64,000 nt of DNA, from NCBI RefSeq assembly GCF_049647105.1, contig NZ_JBARWZ010000036.1:37743-101742 (forward strand), read 5' to 3'. How positions within the stretch are numbered: the stretch's first letter is position 1; the number at the start of each line of letters is the position of its first letter. This document shows, one piece after another, positions 44,246-53,213 of the stretch. Both the position numbers and the translations under genes were made by a program. The notes below the pieces were generated by a model. It made no database searches. It worked only from the letters and a program-made list of their open reading frames with translations, and was not told where the DNA came from. This stretch comes from Actinophytocola sp049647105. Lineage in GTDB: Bacteria > Actinomycetota > Actinomycetes > Mycobacteriales > Pseudonocardiaceae.

Positions 44246-45714
44246 GGTGTCTCCTCGATGGTGCGGCGCAGGGGAGCGGTGACCGCGTCGACCGGACCGT
44301 CGTCACGCAGCGCGTCGACCGCCGCGACCACCGCCGCCGCCGTGCGGTCACCGACGACGGGTGCGGCGAGGCCGGTGAACTTGGCGCGGACCTCGTCACC
44401 GGACAGCGGCAGGGCGGGGGTGCCCCGTGCCTCGGCCCGCGCGGTCAGCTCACGGCCACCGGCCCGGATCGTGACCCGCGCGAGGAGCCGGTGGGGGAAC
44501 ACGGCCTCGGCCTGCGCGTCGACCTCGAGCCGGACCCGCTCGGCGACCCTGGTCACGTCCGGCAGGTCGAACCCGGCCGCGCGCAGGCGGGCGTACTCGG
44601 CAGGCCCGTTGCCGCCGAGCACGAGCCGGGTGGCGACGGCGTGTTCGGCGCTGAACTGCGCGCCGGTCATGTCCTTCGGCCGGGGGCCGATCGCGCCGAC
44701 GTGGTGGCGTGTCGCGGCGTCCGTCCCGACCACGACCTCGTCCACGGTGGACAGGTCGAGGCCGGGACGTAGCGCGGCGGCCGCCTCGATCGGGGCGTGC
44801 AGGCCCGCGCACACGCAGAACCGCTTGACCGCGAGGCCGTGCACCCGCCACGCGGTACCCAGCTCGTCGGTGAGTGCTTCGGGGCGGGCGTTGGCGACGA
44901 AGGCGTGCAGCAGCCCGCGTTCGCCCTCGATCGCCGTCGGCGGGCCGGGGAACCCCTCGGCTGCCAGCCGTGCCGCGCGGATGCCACCCATCGCGGCGAG
45001 CCCGGCGTGCAGCCGCTTCACCTCACCGCCGGAGCGCGTGTATTCGGTGACGCCACCCGCCTGGCTCGCCGCAAGCCCGAACGCGGAGGCCATGGTGGCC
45101 GGGTCCAGCCCGGCGAGCCGGCCGGCGACCGCGGCGGCGCCGAACACCCCGTGCACGCCGGTGACATGGAACCCGCGGTCCGAGGTGAGCGACGGCGTGG
45201 TGGCCAGCCCCAGGCGCAGCACCACCTCGAAACCGGCCGCCAGCGCGGTGAGCGCGGCGTGACCTCGGGCGCCACGCGACTCAGCCACCGCGAGCGCGGC
45301 GGGCACCACCACGCAGCCGGGGTGGGCGAGCGCGGGCAGGGCGTAGTCGTCGATCTCGAAACCGTGGCCCGCCGTGGCGTTCGCGAGTGCCGCCCATTCT
45401 GGGCGCCCGGTCCCGGTGGCGCCGAGGATCGTGCACGGTCCGTCCGGGGTCTCGCCGAGTGCGTACCGGCGCACCACTGCGTTCCACGGCATGGTGGCGC
45501 CGAGCAGTGCCGCGCCAAGGTGGTCGAGCGTATGGGCGAGCACCCGGTCCACCACGTCGTCGGGCAGGGCGTCATGGGTCAGCCCGGCGACGAACGCACC
45601 CAGTGCGGCCGTTGCTCCGCCGTGTTGGTGATTCGCTCCGCGAGTTCCGCCGTGTCGATGATTCGCTCCGCAAGCTCCGCCGTGTTGATGATTCGCTCCG
45701 CAAGCTCCGCTCAT
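44242..45714 (-). CDS. MmgE/PrpD family protein with repeat-encoded N-terminal extension
   Basis: The 490-residue protein has the PrpD core: AGHGFEIDDYALPALAHPG, SGGEVKRLHAGLAA and FCVCAGLHAPIEA. The first 32 residues are not part of the fold; they are translated from three 30-bp tandem repeats and read as GACGANHQHG-type units rich in Gly, Asn and His. ATG 45714 lies inside the ATGA overlap with the upstream ATPase gene. The extension therefore looks like a repeat expansion that stayed in frame. Catalysis would be dehydration or epimerisation of a polycarboxylate; substrate unknown. Confidence 0.85.
   Translation of the reverse strand: MSGACGANHQHGGACGANHRHGGTRGANHQHGGATAALGAFVAGLTHDALPDDVVDRVLAHTLDHLGAALLGATMPWNAVVRRYALGETPDGPCTILGATGTGRPEWAALANATAGHGFEIDDYALPALAHPGCVVVPAALAVAESRGARGHAALTALAAGFEVVLRLGLATTPSLTSDRGFHVTGVHGVFGAAAVAGRLAGLDPATMASAFGLAASQAGGVTEYTRSGGEVKRLHAGLAAMGGIRAARLAAEGFPGPPTAIEGERGLLHAFVANARPEALTDELGTAWRVHGLAVKRFCVCAGLHAPIEAAAALRPGLDLSTVDEVVVGTDAATRHHVGAIGPRPKDMTGAQFSAEHAVATRLVLGGNGPAEYARLRAAGFDLPDVTRVAERVRLEVDAQAEAVFPHRLLARVTIRAGGRELTARAEARGTPALPLSGDEVRAKFTGLAAPVVGDRTAAAVVAAVDALRDDGPVDAVTAPLRRTIEETP
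45621..45710 (-). repeat. three tandem 30-bp repeats at the start of the PrpD-like gene
   Basis: Units occupy 45621-45650, 45651-45680 and 45681-45710. On the minus strand each contains GAGCTTGCGGAGCGAATC or a close variant. Units 2 and 3 differ at a single base; unit 1 has four differences from unit 3. The 30-base period equals ten codons, so copy number changes keep the frame. Related single copies occur at 56064-56090 and 56130-56146. Confidence 0.9.
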
Positions 45715-46649
45715 GCGAAGTGGCACGCGGCGGCATGATCCTGGCCGACCTCACGCAGTTGCGGCACGCGTTCCGCGCACACGGGTTCGGCGAGCGGGCA
45801 GCGGGTGCGGAACCGGCAGCCGGACGGTGGGTTCATCGGTGAGGGCACCTCTCCGGTCAGCGCGGGCTCCGCCGGTGGCGCCTCGGGGTCGGGCACGGAG
45901 GCGAGCAGCGCGCGGGTGTAGGGGTGGGCGGGGGAGTCGAACACGGCCGCCGCGTCGCCGGTCTCCACGATCCTGCCGAGGTACATCACCGCGATCCGGT
46001 CGCTGACGTTGTGCACCACGGCCAGGTCGTGGGAGATGAACAGCATCGCGAGACCGTGCCCGGCCTTCATGTCCTCGAGCAGGTTGAGCACCTGCGCCTG
46101 CACCGACACGTCCAGCGAGGCCACCGGCTCGTCGCACACCAGCAGGTCCGGCCCGACGACCATGGCCCTGGCGATCGCGATGCGCTGGCACTGCCCGCCG
46201 GAGAACTCGGCCGGCCTGCGGTCCCCGGTGCGTGCCGGGTCGAGACCGACCTCGGTCAGTGCGGCGTCGACCAGGGCACGGACCTCGTCCTTGGGTCGCC
46301 CCGCGATCGTCAGGCCCTCGCCAACGATGTCGCGGACGCGGCGGCGCGGGTTCAGCGCCGACCTGGGGTCCTGGAAGATCATCTGGAGCTTGCGCCGGGT
46401 GGCGCGCAGACCCGCACGGTCGAGGGCGGCGAGGTCCTGGCCCGCGAACCGCACCTCGCCCGCGTCCGGCGGCGGGAGGCGCAGCACGGCGCGGCCGGTG
46501 GTGGACTTGCCGCAGCCGGACTCACCGACCAGGCCGAGCGTCTGGCCGCGGTCGACGGTGAAGCTCACGCCCGACACCGCGTCGACCGTCCCGCCGCGGA
46601 CCCGGAACCGCTTGACGAGGTCGCGCACGGACAACAGGGGCTCGGTCAT
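45711..46649 (-). CDS. peptide-type ABC transporter ATP-binding protein (DppF-like), second system
   Basis: The 312-residue ATPase has Walker A GESGCGKS, signature FSGGQCQRIAIARAM, Walker B LLVCDEPVASLD and ISHDLAVV, then the transporter-specific tail with HPYTRALLASVPDPE and cysteines in GCRFRTRCPLAEPVC. It is coupled by ATGA to both neighbours. Its stop codon is the point where the 30-bp repeats begin. It works with the DppD-like subunit encoded upstream. Confidence 0.92.
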   Translation of the reverse strand: MTEPLLSVRDLVKRFRVRGGTVDAVSGVSFTVDRGQTLGLVGESGCGKSTTGRAVLRLPPPDAGEVRFAGQDLAALDRAGLRATRRKLQMIFQDPRSALNPRRRVRDIVGEGLTIAGRPKDEVRALVDAALTEVGLDPARTGDRRPAEFSGGQCQRIAIARAMVVGPDLLVCDEPVASLDVSVQAQVLNLLEDMKAGHGLAMLFISHDLAVVHNVSDRIAVMYLGRIVETGDAAAVFDSPAHPYTRALLASVPDPEAPPAEPALTGEVPSPMNPPSGCRFRTRCPLAEPVCAERVPQLREVGQDHAAACHFA

Positions 46650-47632
46650 CGCACCTCCTGGGCGGCGACGGGGACGGGGACGAGACAGGCGTGTTCGTGA
46701 CCGTCCACACCGGACAGTGCGGGCACCGTCGCGCCGCACCCGGGTTCCGCGTGCGGGCACCGGGCGGCGAACGGACAGCCAGGCGGCGGGTCGTACGGGT
46801 CGGGTGGCGCTCCCGCGATCACACGCAACCGGCTGTGCGGCGCCTGGTCGAGCCGGGGGACCGCGGCGAGCAACGCCTCCGTGTAGCGGTGGCGCGGCGT
46901 GGTGAACACGGCGGCCGCACGACCCCGCTCGACGATCCGCCCGCCGTACATGACCGCGACGTGGTCGGCGCGGCCCGCGACGACGGCGAGGTCGTGGCTG
47001 ACGAGGATCATCGCCATGCCGCGCTTGCCCGCCAGGTCGGCGAGCAGGTCGAGGATCTGCCGCTGCACGGTCACGTCGAGCGCGGTGGTCGCCTCGTCGG
47101 CGATCAGCAGGTCCGGCTCGCACGACAGGGCGATCGCGATCGTGACGCGCTGCCGCAGACCGCCGGAGAACTGGTGCGGGTAGTGCGAAAGCCGCCGCAC
47201 GGGATCCGGCACACCCACCTGTGCCAGCAGGTCGACCGCCCGCTCCCGTGCTTCGCCCCGGCCGAGGCCGAGGTGGTGACGCATGCCCTCGGTGAGCTGC
47301 CGCCCGACCGGCACCACCGGGTTGAGCGCCGTCATCGGGTCCTGGAACACCATGCCGATCCGCTTGCCGCGCAGCCGCCGCGCCCGCGCGGGCGGCAGCG
47401 TCGCCGGGTCGACGCCGTCGAGCAGGACCTCGCCGGTGACCCGGTGGCCGGGCCCGAACGCGCCCGCGATGGCCCGGACCAGCGTCGACTTGCCGCAGCC
47501 GGACTCGCCGACCACGCCAAGCACCTGCCCGCGTGCGACCGACAGCGACACGTCCTCGACCGCGCGCACGGTGCCCGCCGCGGTGTCGATGTGGCAGCTC
47601 AGGCCGCGCACGGCCAGCAGCGGCCCGGTCAT
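46646..47632 (-). CDS. peptide-type ABC transporter ATP-binding protein (DppD-like), second system
   Basis: The 328-residue ATPase has Walker A GESGCGKS, MVFQDPMTALNPV, signature FSGGLRQRVTIAIAL, Walker B LLIADEATTALD (Ala for the usual Pro) and SHDLAVV. The tail has GCPFAARCPHAEPGC. ATG 47632 and its stop both overlap neighbours by 4 bases. Confidence 0.92.
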   Translation of the reverse strand: MTGPLLAVRGLSCHIDTAAGTVRAVEDVSLSVARGQVLGVVGESGCGKSTLVRAIAGAFGPGHRVTGEVLLDGVDPATLPPARARRLRGKRIGMVFQDPMTALNPVVPVGRQLTEGMRHHLGLGRGEARERAVDLLAQVGVPDPVRRLSHYPHQFSGGLRQRVTIAIALSCEPDLLIADEATTALDVTVQRQILDLLADLAGKRGMAMILVSHDLAVVAGRADHVAVMYGGRIVERGRAAAVFTTPRHRYTEALLAAVPRLDQAPHSRLRVIAGAPPDPYDPPPGCPFAARCPHAEPGCGATVPALSGVDGHEHACLVPVPVAAQEVR

Positions 47633-48435
47633 CGCGCCTCCTCGCCGGACAGCCGCGCACGAAGGCGTTCGCCGACCGTGTTGAACGACAGCACGGTCAG
47701 GAAGATCACCACGCACGGCACGAGCACCAGATAGGGCGCGGTGTAGAGGAAGTCCTTGCCCTCGGCGATCATCGCGCCCCAGCTCGGCGCCGGTGGCGGG
47801 ATGCCGACGCCGAGGAAGGACAGCGACCCCTCGACGACGATCATCAGCGCCATCATCACGACCGCGTACGACGCGACCGGCGGCACCGTGTTCGGCAGCA
47901 GCTCACGGAACAGCAGCCTGCCGTGGCCCGCGCCCATCGCCCGCGCGGCCAGCACGTAGGTCCTGGTCAGCTGGCTGAGCGCGGTGGCGCGGGCGATCCG
48001 TGCGAACGGTGGCAGGAACAGCAGCCCGAGGCTCACCACCAGCGTCCCGACGCCGGGGCGCGCCACGGCGGCCAGCGCGAGCAGGAGCAGCAACGGCGGG
48101 AACGCGAGGATGGTGTCGGTGACCACGCCGACGACCTCCTCCACCGCACCCCGCCGGTACGCCGACAGCAGGCCGAGCAGGGTGCCGAGCACGCACGCGG
48201 TGACCGTGGCGCCGAGCCCGACCATCAGTGAGATCTGGGTGCCGTGCACGAGTCGCGAGAGGACGGACCGGCCGATCCCGTCGGTGCCGAGGAACTCGGG
48301 GAAAGCCGAGAACGGTGGCCGCGCGGGCGGACCGACCGGCGCGTCGTAGGCCGCGATGGGCAGCACGTCCGCGGTGAGTGCCAGCACCACCAGCAACCCC
48401 AGCCATCCCACCGCGAGCAGGCCGGTGCGCGTCAT
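47629..48435 (-). CDS. peptide-type ABC transporter permease (DppC-like), second system
   Basis: The 268-residue permease has FLGTDGIGRSVLSRLVHGT, the family signature, an EAA-type loop around YVLAARAMGAGHGRLLFRE and SFLGVGIPPPAPSWGAMI. It is slightly short at the N-terminus but intact. It overlaps the DppB-like gene by ATGA and forms the channel with it. Confidence 0.92.
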   Translation of the reverse strand: MTRTGLLAVGWLGLLVVLALTADVLPIAAYDAPVGPPARPPFSAFPEFLGTDGIGRSVLSRLVHGTQISLMVGLGATVTACVLGTLLGLLSAYRRGAVEEVVGVVTDTILAFPPLLLLLALAAVARPGVGTLVVSLGLLFLPPFARIARATALSQLTRTYVLAARAMGAGHGRLLFRELLPNTVPPVASYAVVMMALMIVVEGSLSFLGVGIPPPAPSWGAMIAEGKDFLYTAPYLVLVPCVVIFLTVLSFNTVGERLRARLSGEEAR

Positions 48436-49439
48436 CGGGCCCTGATCCTCGGGTCGAGCACGGCGTAACAGGCGTCCACCGCGGCGTTGACGAGCACGTA
48501 CCCGACCGCGACGAGCACCACGAGCCCCTGCACGGTCGGGATGTCCTTGGCGGGCACGGACTGGATGGCCAGCCCGCCGAGCCCGGGCAGCGCGAACAGG
48601 CTCTCTACGACGATCGACCCCGCGAGCAGGCGGCCGAGCGCGACCCCGGCGACGGTCACGAGTGACAGCGACGACGGCCGCAGCACGTGCCGGAAGAGGA
48701 TGTAGCGCGGCGGCAGACCGCGGGCGGTGGCGGTGCGGACGAAGTCCTCCCGCATGGTGGTCGCCACGTCACCGCGCAGCAGCCGCAGGAACGCGGGCAG
48801 CTCGCCGACGGCGAGCGCGATCGCGGGCAGCAGTGCGTGACGCAGGTTGTCGGTGAGCCCTTCCGACAGCGGGGACCAGCCGCTGACCGGGAACCAGCGC
48901 AACTCCACGGCCAGCAGGTAGATCAGCACGACGGCGGCGACGAACACGGGGACCGCGAGCAGCGCCGACGAGGTGGCCGACACGAACCGGTCGAACCGCC
49001 CACCCGCCCGGTACCCGCTGTAGACGGCCAGCGGCACGGCGATCAGCAGGGAGATCGCGAGTGCCAGCAGCGTGATCTCCAGTGTGACCGGCAGCCGGGC
49101 CAGGATCGTGTCCAGGACCGGCTGCCTGGACTGGATCGAGTTGCCGAGATCGCCGGTGAGCGCGCTGCCGAGCCAGTCGAGGTAGCGGGTGGGAAACGGC
49201 CGGTCGAACCCGTACTCGGCGTCCAGCGCGGCGACCTGGTCCGGGGTGGCGGTGGGGCCGAGGATCGCCGCGGCAGGGGAGCCGGGGATGAGGTCGACCA
49301 GCGCGGTCGCGGCGAGGGTGACCAGCAGGAGCACGGCGAGGAGCCGGAGGAGCCCTCGGACCAGCGGCACCCCCGGCCGGGACCGGCGCCCGGCAGGCGT
49401 CGCGGTCCCGGCCGGGGACTCCAGGGTGGGAACGCTCAT
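48432..49439 (-). CDS. peptide-type ABC transporter permease (DppB-like), second system
   Basis: The 335-residue permease has an N-terminal helix after a cytoplasmic tail, DLIPGSPAAAIL, YGFDRPFPTRYLDWLGSAL with GDLGNSI, and an EAA-type loop in DFVRTATARGLPPRYILFRH. It begins 4 bases after the binding-protein stop. Together with the four other transporter genes it makes a complete importer dedicated to the PrpD/CapA pathway. Confidence 0.92.
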   Translation of the reverse strand: MSVPTLESPAGTATPAGRRSRPGVPLVRGLLRLLAVLLLVTLAATALVDLIPGSPAAAILGPTATPDQVAALDAEYGFDRPFPTRYLDWLGSALTGDLGNSIQSRQPVLDTILARLPVTLEITLLALAISLLIAVPLAVYSGYRAGGRFDRFVSATSSALLAVPVFVAAVVLIYLLAVELRWFPVSGWSPLSEGLTDNLRHALLPAIALAVGELPAFLRLLRGDVATTMREDFVRTATARGLPPRYILFRHVLRPSSLSLVTVAGVALGRLLAGSIVVESLFALPGLGGLAIQSVPAKDIPTVQGLVVLVAVGYVLVNAAVDACYAVLDPRIRAR

Positions 49440-49443
49440 GCGC

Positions 49444-51006
49444 TCAGCCCGCGAGCCCGAGCCGGTCGTAGCGCAGGCACCCGTCGCCGTGCAGTGACAG
49501 GCCGACCAGGTCCTTGCTGTGCACCGTGTAGCCGGCCTGGTTGCGGAACGGCAGGATCGGCACCTCCTGCGCCACCAGGCGTTCGACCTCCGCGTACGCC
49601 TCCGCGCGGGTGGCATCGTCGGTGCTCTGCCGCCCGGCGTCGAGCGCCTCGTCCATCTCGGGCGAGGAGTAGCTCATGTAGTTCGTCTGCCCGTCGCTGT
49701 GCAGCAGCTTGTGCAGGTTGGGTTCCGGGTCAGGGACCGGCACGATCTGTGCGGAGAGGTCGAAGTCCTTTGCCTGGAACACCTTCCGGTCCAGCGACGC
49801 GTTGTCGAGCACCTCGATGGCGACCTCGACGTCGCTGAACTGGCTCAGCCTGCTCTGCAGGTACTCGGCGGTGCGGCGGAAGAACCCGCTCGCCGGCATG
49901 CTGACCGTGAACCGCGCGGGCTTGCCGTCGGCGGCCAGTTCGCTGAACAGCCGCTGCGCCTCGTCCTTGTCGTACTCGGGGAGGACGCGCTTGTCCGGAT
50001 GGAACGGCGATCCGGGGCCGTAGAGGCTGTCCGGCGCCGACGAACCGGGATCCACGACGGCGGCCATGTCCTTGCCGTCGATGGCGAGCGCGACCGCGCG
50101 GCGGGCGCGGACGTCGTCGAACGGGGCACGGGCGGTGTTGAACATCATCGTCGGCCCGCCGCCCGCCTCCGCGCGCGTGACCGCGAGGCCGGAGCCTTCC
50201 GCGCGCTGGGCGAACGACAGCTCGGAGCCGGGCACGGCGGCCTGCGCCTGACCCGTGGTCACCGCGTTGATCCGCTGCACCGGGTCGGCGATGACCTTGA
50301 ACGTCACGCTGTCCAGGTAGGGCCTGCCCTCCTGGTAGTAGTCCGGGTTGCGCGCCAGGGTCATGTGGTCGTCGCGCACCCACTCCTTCAGCACGAACGG
50401 GCCCGCGCCGACCGGTTTCTCCGCGAACGCGGCCGGGTCGGCGCGCAGGGCGGCCGGGGAGCCGATGTGGGTCAGGTTGAGGGCGAGCGTCCGGTCGAAC
50501 TGGTTGTTGGGCTCCGGCAGCGTGATCGTGAGCGTGCGCTCGTCGGCCGCCGCGAACGTGACGCCCTCGACCAGCCCGGCGAGCGGGGACTTCGTCGCGG
50601 GGTCGGCGATCCGCTCGTAGTTGTACCGCACGGCCGCCGCGTCGAACGGGGTGCCGTCGGAGAAACTCACCCCGGCGTGGAGCTTCATCGTCCACACGCG
50701 ACCGTCGGCGTCCGGGGTGATGCTCTCGCCGATGCCAGGGGTGACCTCGCCGGTGGCCGCGTCGGCCGCGAACAGCACGTCGAAGATCGCCGACATCCGG
50801 TTGGCATCCCCGGACGGGGTGAGGTTGAAGAGGGCAGCGGGATCGAGCCCGCGTGCCGCGTCGACGCCGAGCACGATCGTGGCATCGCCACCTGTGCTCG
50901 GTTCGGCCGACGCCGTTGTTGGTTCGGGGCCCGCACCACAGGCGGTCGCGACGAGCGCGACCCCCACTGTCACGGACGCGAGTCCCCATCGACACCTGTT
51001 CCGCAT
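49444..51006 (-). CDS. family 5 solute-binding lipoprotein, second peptide-type system
   Basis: The 520-residue SBP_bac_5 protein has a signal sequence and lipobox LVATAC. The body shows the family pattern (RGLDPAALFNL, DAAAVRYNYERI, VRARRAVALAIDGKDM). ATG 51006 is preferred; an in-frame upstream ATG at 51024 is possible. It is the first gene of an eight-gene minus-strand series running to the PaaX-like gene. It diverges from the acyl-CoA synthetase operon. Confidence 0.9.
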   Translation of the reverse strand: MRNRCRWGLASVTVGVALVATACGAGPEPTTASAEPSTGGDATIVLGVDAARGLDPAALFNLTPSGDANRMSAIFDVLFAADAATGEVTPGIGESITPDADGRVWTMKLHAGVSFSDGTPFDAAAVRYNYERIADPATKSPLAGLVEGVTFAAADERTLTITLPEPNNQFDRTLALNLTHIGSPAALRADPAAFAEKPVGAGPFVLKEWVRDDHMTLARNPDYYQEGRPYLDSVTFKVIADPVQRINAVTTGQAQAAVPGSELSFAQRAEGSGLAVTRAEAGGGPTMMFNTARAPFDDVRARRAVALAIDGKDMAAVVDPGSSAPDSLYGPGSPFHPDKRVLPEYDKDEAQRLFSELAADGKPARFTVSMPASGFFRRTAEYLQSRLSQFSDVEVAIEVLDNASLDRKVFQAKDFDLSAQIVPVPDPEPNLHKLLHSDGQTNYMSYSSPEMDEALDAGRQSTDDATRAEAYAEVERLVAQEVPILPFRNQAGYTVHSKDLVGLSLHGDGCLRYDRLGLAG

Positions 51007-51039
51007 CGGCCAAATATGACACATGCATCGGTACGTTCG

Positions 51040-51061
51040 TCAAGCAAACTGCGTTACTTGA
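51040..51061. promoter_or_regulatory. imperfect 22-bp dyad in the divergent 51 kb promoter region
   Basis: TCAAG and CTTGA arms flank a 12-base centre, and two further A-T pairs match inside the arms (7 of 8 outer positions pair). It lies between the divergent binding-protein and acyl-CoA synthetase genes, in a relatively AT-rich stretch. It could coordinate both operons. Confidence 0.4.
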
Positions 51062-51128
51062 TCGCGTCACCTCCCGATATAGCCGGAGTTGCTGTCCGAC
51101 AGCCACCGAGAAGCCGCTCTGGTCGACG

Positions 51129-53213
51129 ATGACGTATGACACTCTTATTGACGAGCATCGCGCAGATAGCAATACTCGGCGGGTGCATCTCGGTCCTCTG
51201 TTCCACCCACGCGGCATCGCCGTCGTCGGCGCGAGCGACTCGCCAGGCAAGGCGGGCTACGCGCTGACCCGGACGCTGTCCGGGTTCGCCGGTGACCTGT
51301 ACCCGGTCAACCCGGCGGGTGGTCATATCGCGGGCAGGCGGGCGTACCCGGCCGTCACCGACATCGGCGCGCCGGTCGACCTCGCGGTGCTCACCGTCCC
51401 GCCCCGGGCGGTCCCCGGCGTGCTGACCGACTGCGGCAAGGCGGGCGTGCCCGCCGCGATCGTGTGCTCCGGTGGCTTCGCCGAGGCGGGCGCCGACGGC
51501 GCCGCGCTGCAGGACACCGTCACCGCCATCGTCCGCGAACACGGCATCCGGCTGCTCGGCCCCAACACCTCCGGCTACGTGAACCCCCGCGACGGCGTGT
51601 TCGCCACGTTCGTGCCGAGCGTCGCCGGCCTGCGTCCCGGTCCCGCGGCGATCCTCGCGCAGAGCGGCGGCGTCAACCTCGCGCTCTGCTTCCTCGCGGC
51701 CGCCGAGGGGCTGGGGGTCCGGCTCGGCGTCGGCCTCGGCAACGCCGTGGACGTCGGGTTCGCCGACGTGCTCGACCACCTCGCCGCCGACGACGAGACC
51801 GCCGTCATCGGCCTGCACGTCGAGGGCGTGTCCGACGGACGAGGGCTCGTGGACGCCGTGGCGCGGGCCGCGGCCAGGAAGCCGGTCGTCGCGCTGAAGG
51901 TCGGCCGCACCGACGTCGGCGACTTCGCCCGCTCGCACACCGGCGCCATCACCGGACCGTTCGCCCTCACCCGCGCCGCGCTCGTGCAGGCGGGCGCGGT
52001 CGTCGTGGACGACCCGACCGAGCTGGTGGACGCGCTGCGGGCCCTCGCCGTCTGCCGCATCCCGGCCACCGCCCGTCCCGGGGTGGGGGTGCTGACCGGC
52101 CAGGCCGGTCCCGGGTTGATCATCGCGGACGCGCTGCACGCCGAGGGGGTGTCGGTGCCCGCGCTGACCCCGGCGAGCCGCGACCGGGTGGGGGAGTTGC
52201 TCCCGCCGCTGACCTATCAGGACAACCCGGTCGACACCGGGCGGCCGTCGGACACCTTCCCGGAGATCGCGGCCACGGTCGCCGCCGATCCCGGCATCGA
52301 CGCACTCGCCGTCTACGCGCTCGACGAGCCGGACGCGCTCGACCTCGCCGCCACCGTGCGTGCCGTGGGGGGCACCGTCCCGGTGCTCGTCGCGAGCGGC
52401 GGCCCTGCCGAGGTGCTCGACACCCGGCAGGCCGGGCTGGCCGTGCCGCTGTTCCGGTCACCCGACCGGCTCGCGCGGGCGATGTCCGCGCTCGTCGCCG
52501 ACGCGGCCGCCGCGCATCGCATCGGCCACCGCGCCGACGCCTGCCCTCCGGCCCGGCGACGTCTGGGCGAACCCGTCGACGAGGACCGCGCCAAGGAGCT
52601 GCTCGCCGGGTTCGGGCTGACGGTGCCGCAGCGGTTCGCGTGTGACAGCCGGGCGGACGCCCATCGCGCGCTCGACACGCTCGGCGGCCCGGTCGTGGTC
52701 AAGATCCGCGACGCCGCGCTCACCCACAAGTCCGAGGTGGGCGGTGTCCGGATCGGGGTGCGCACCGCCGCCGACCTCGACGACGCGCTGGACGGGTTCG
52801 GCCGGGCCGCCCGCTACCTCGTGGAGCGCCAGGCCCCGCCCGGCCAGGAGCTGATCGTCGGCGGCACGCGCGACGCCGCGTTCGGGCCCGCCGTGCTGCT
52901 CGGCATCGGCGGGGTCGGCGTCGAGCTGGCCCCCGACCCGGTCCTGCGGCTGGCCCCGTTGTCCGAGGTGGACGCCGAGGACATGGTCGCGGCACTGCCG
53001 AAGGCGTTGCTGGCCGGGTACCGAGGCGCGGCACCGGTCGACCGGGCCGCGGTCGCGGCCGCGATCCGGTCGGTGGCCGCGCTGTTGCTGCACTACGACG
53101 ACATCGCCGAGGTGGAGATCAACCCGTTGCGGTTGACGCGGGACGGCCCCGTCGCGCTGGACGCGGTGATCGTGCTCGGACAACCGGCAGGCGAGAAAGA
53201 GGTGGGTTCGTGA
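51129..53213 (+). CDS. NDP-forming acyl-CoA synthetase (acetyl-CoA synthetase/succinyl-CoA ligase-like, fused alpha-beta)
   Basis: The 694-residue protein combines a CoA-binding Rossmann domain (LFHPRGIAVVGASDSPGKAG, about 25-45), a succinyl-CoA-ligase-like flavodoxin domain with the phosphohistidine region RSHTGAITG (about 260), and a C-terminal ATP-grasp domain with VVVKIRD, SEVGGVRIGV and VEINPL. It would form or use an acyl-CoA with NTP. ATG 51129 is chosen; GTG 51183, nearer the conserved domain, is possible, and neither has a strong ribosome site. It is coupled by GTGA to an FAD monooxygenase gene. Confidence 0.85.
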   Translation: MTYDTLIDEHRADSNTRRVHLGPLFHPRGIAVVGASDSPGKAGYALTRTLSGFAGDLYPVNPAGGHIAGRRAYPAVTDIGAPVDLAVLTVPPRAVPGVLTDCGKAGVPAAIVCSGGFAEAGADGAALQDTVTAIVREHGIRLLGPNTSGYVNPRDGVFATFVPSVAGLRPGPAAILAQSGGVNLALCFLAAAEGLGVRLGVGLGNAVDVGFADVLDHLAADDETAVIGLHVEGVSDGRGLVDAVARAAARKPVVALKVGRTDVGDFARSHTGAITGPFALTRAALVQAGAVVVDDPTELVDALRALAVCRIPATARPGVGVLTGQAGPGLIIADALHAEGVSVPALTPASRDRVGELLPPLTYQDNPVDTGRPSDTFPEIAATVAADPGIDALAVYALDEPDALDLAATVRAVGGTVPVLVASGGPAEVLDTRQAGLAVPLFRSPDRLARAMSALVADAAAAHRIGHRADACPPARRRLGEPVDEDRAKELLAGFGLTVPQRFACDSRADAHRALDTLGGPVVVKIRDAALTHKSEVGGVRIGVRTAADLDDALDGFGRAARYLVERQAPPGQELIVGGTRDAAFGPAVLLGIGGVGVELAPDPVLRLAPLSEVDAEDMVAALPKALLAGYRGAAPVDRAAVAAAIRSVAALLLHYDDIAEVEINPLRLTRDGPVALDAVIVLGQPAGEKEVGS

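Noticed and set aside
45621..45710. A CRISPR array
   Set aside because: The 30-bp units are directly adjacent without spacers and encode part of a protein; no cas genes are present.
51058..51090. A sigma70 promoter built from TTGATC and TATAGC
   Set aside because: The spacing is only about 14 bases, too short to claim.
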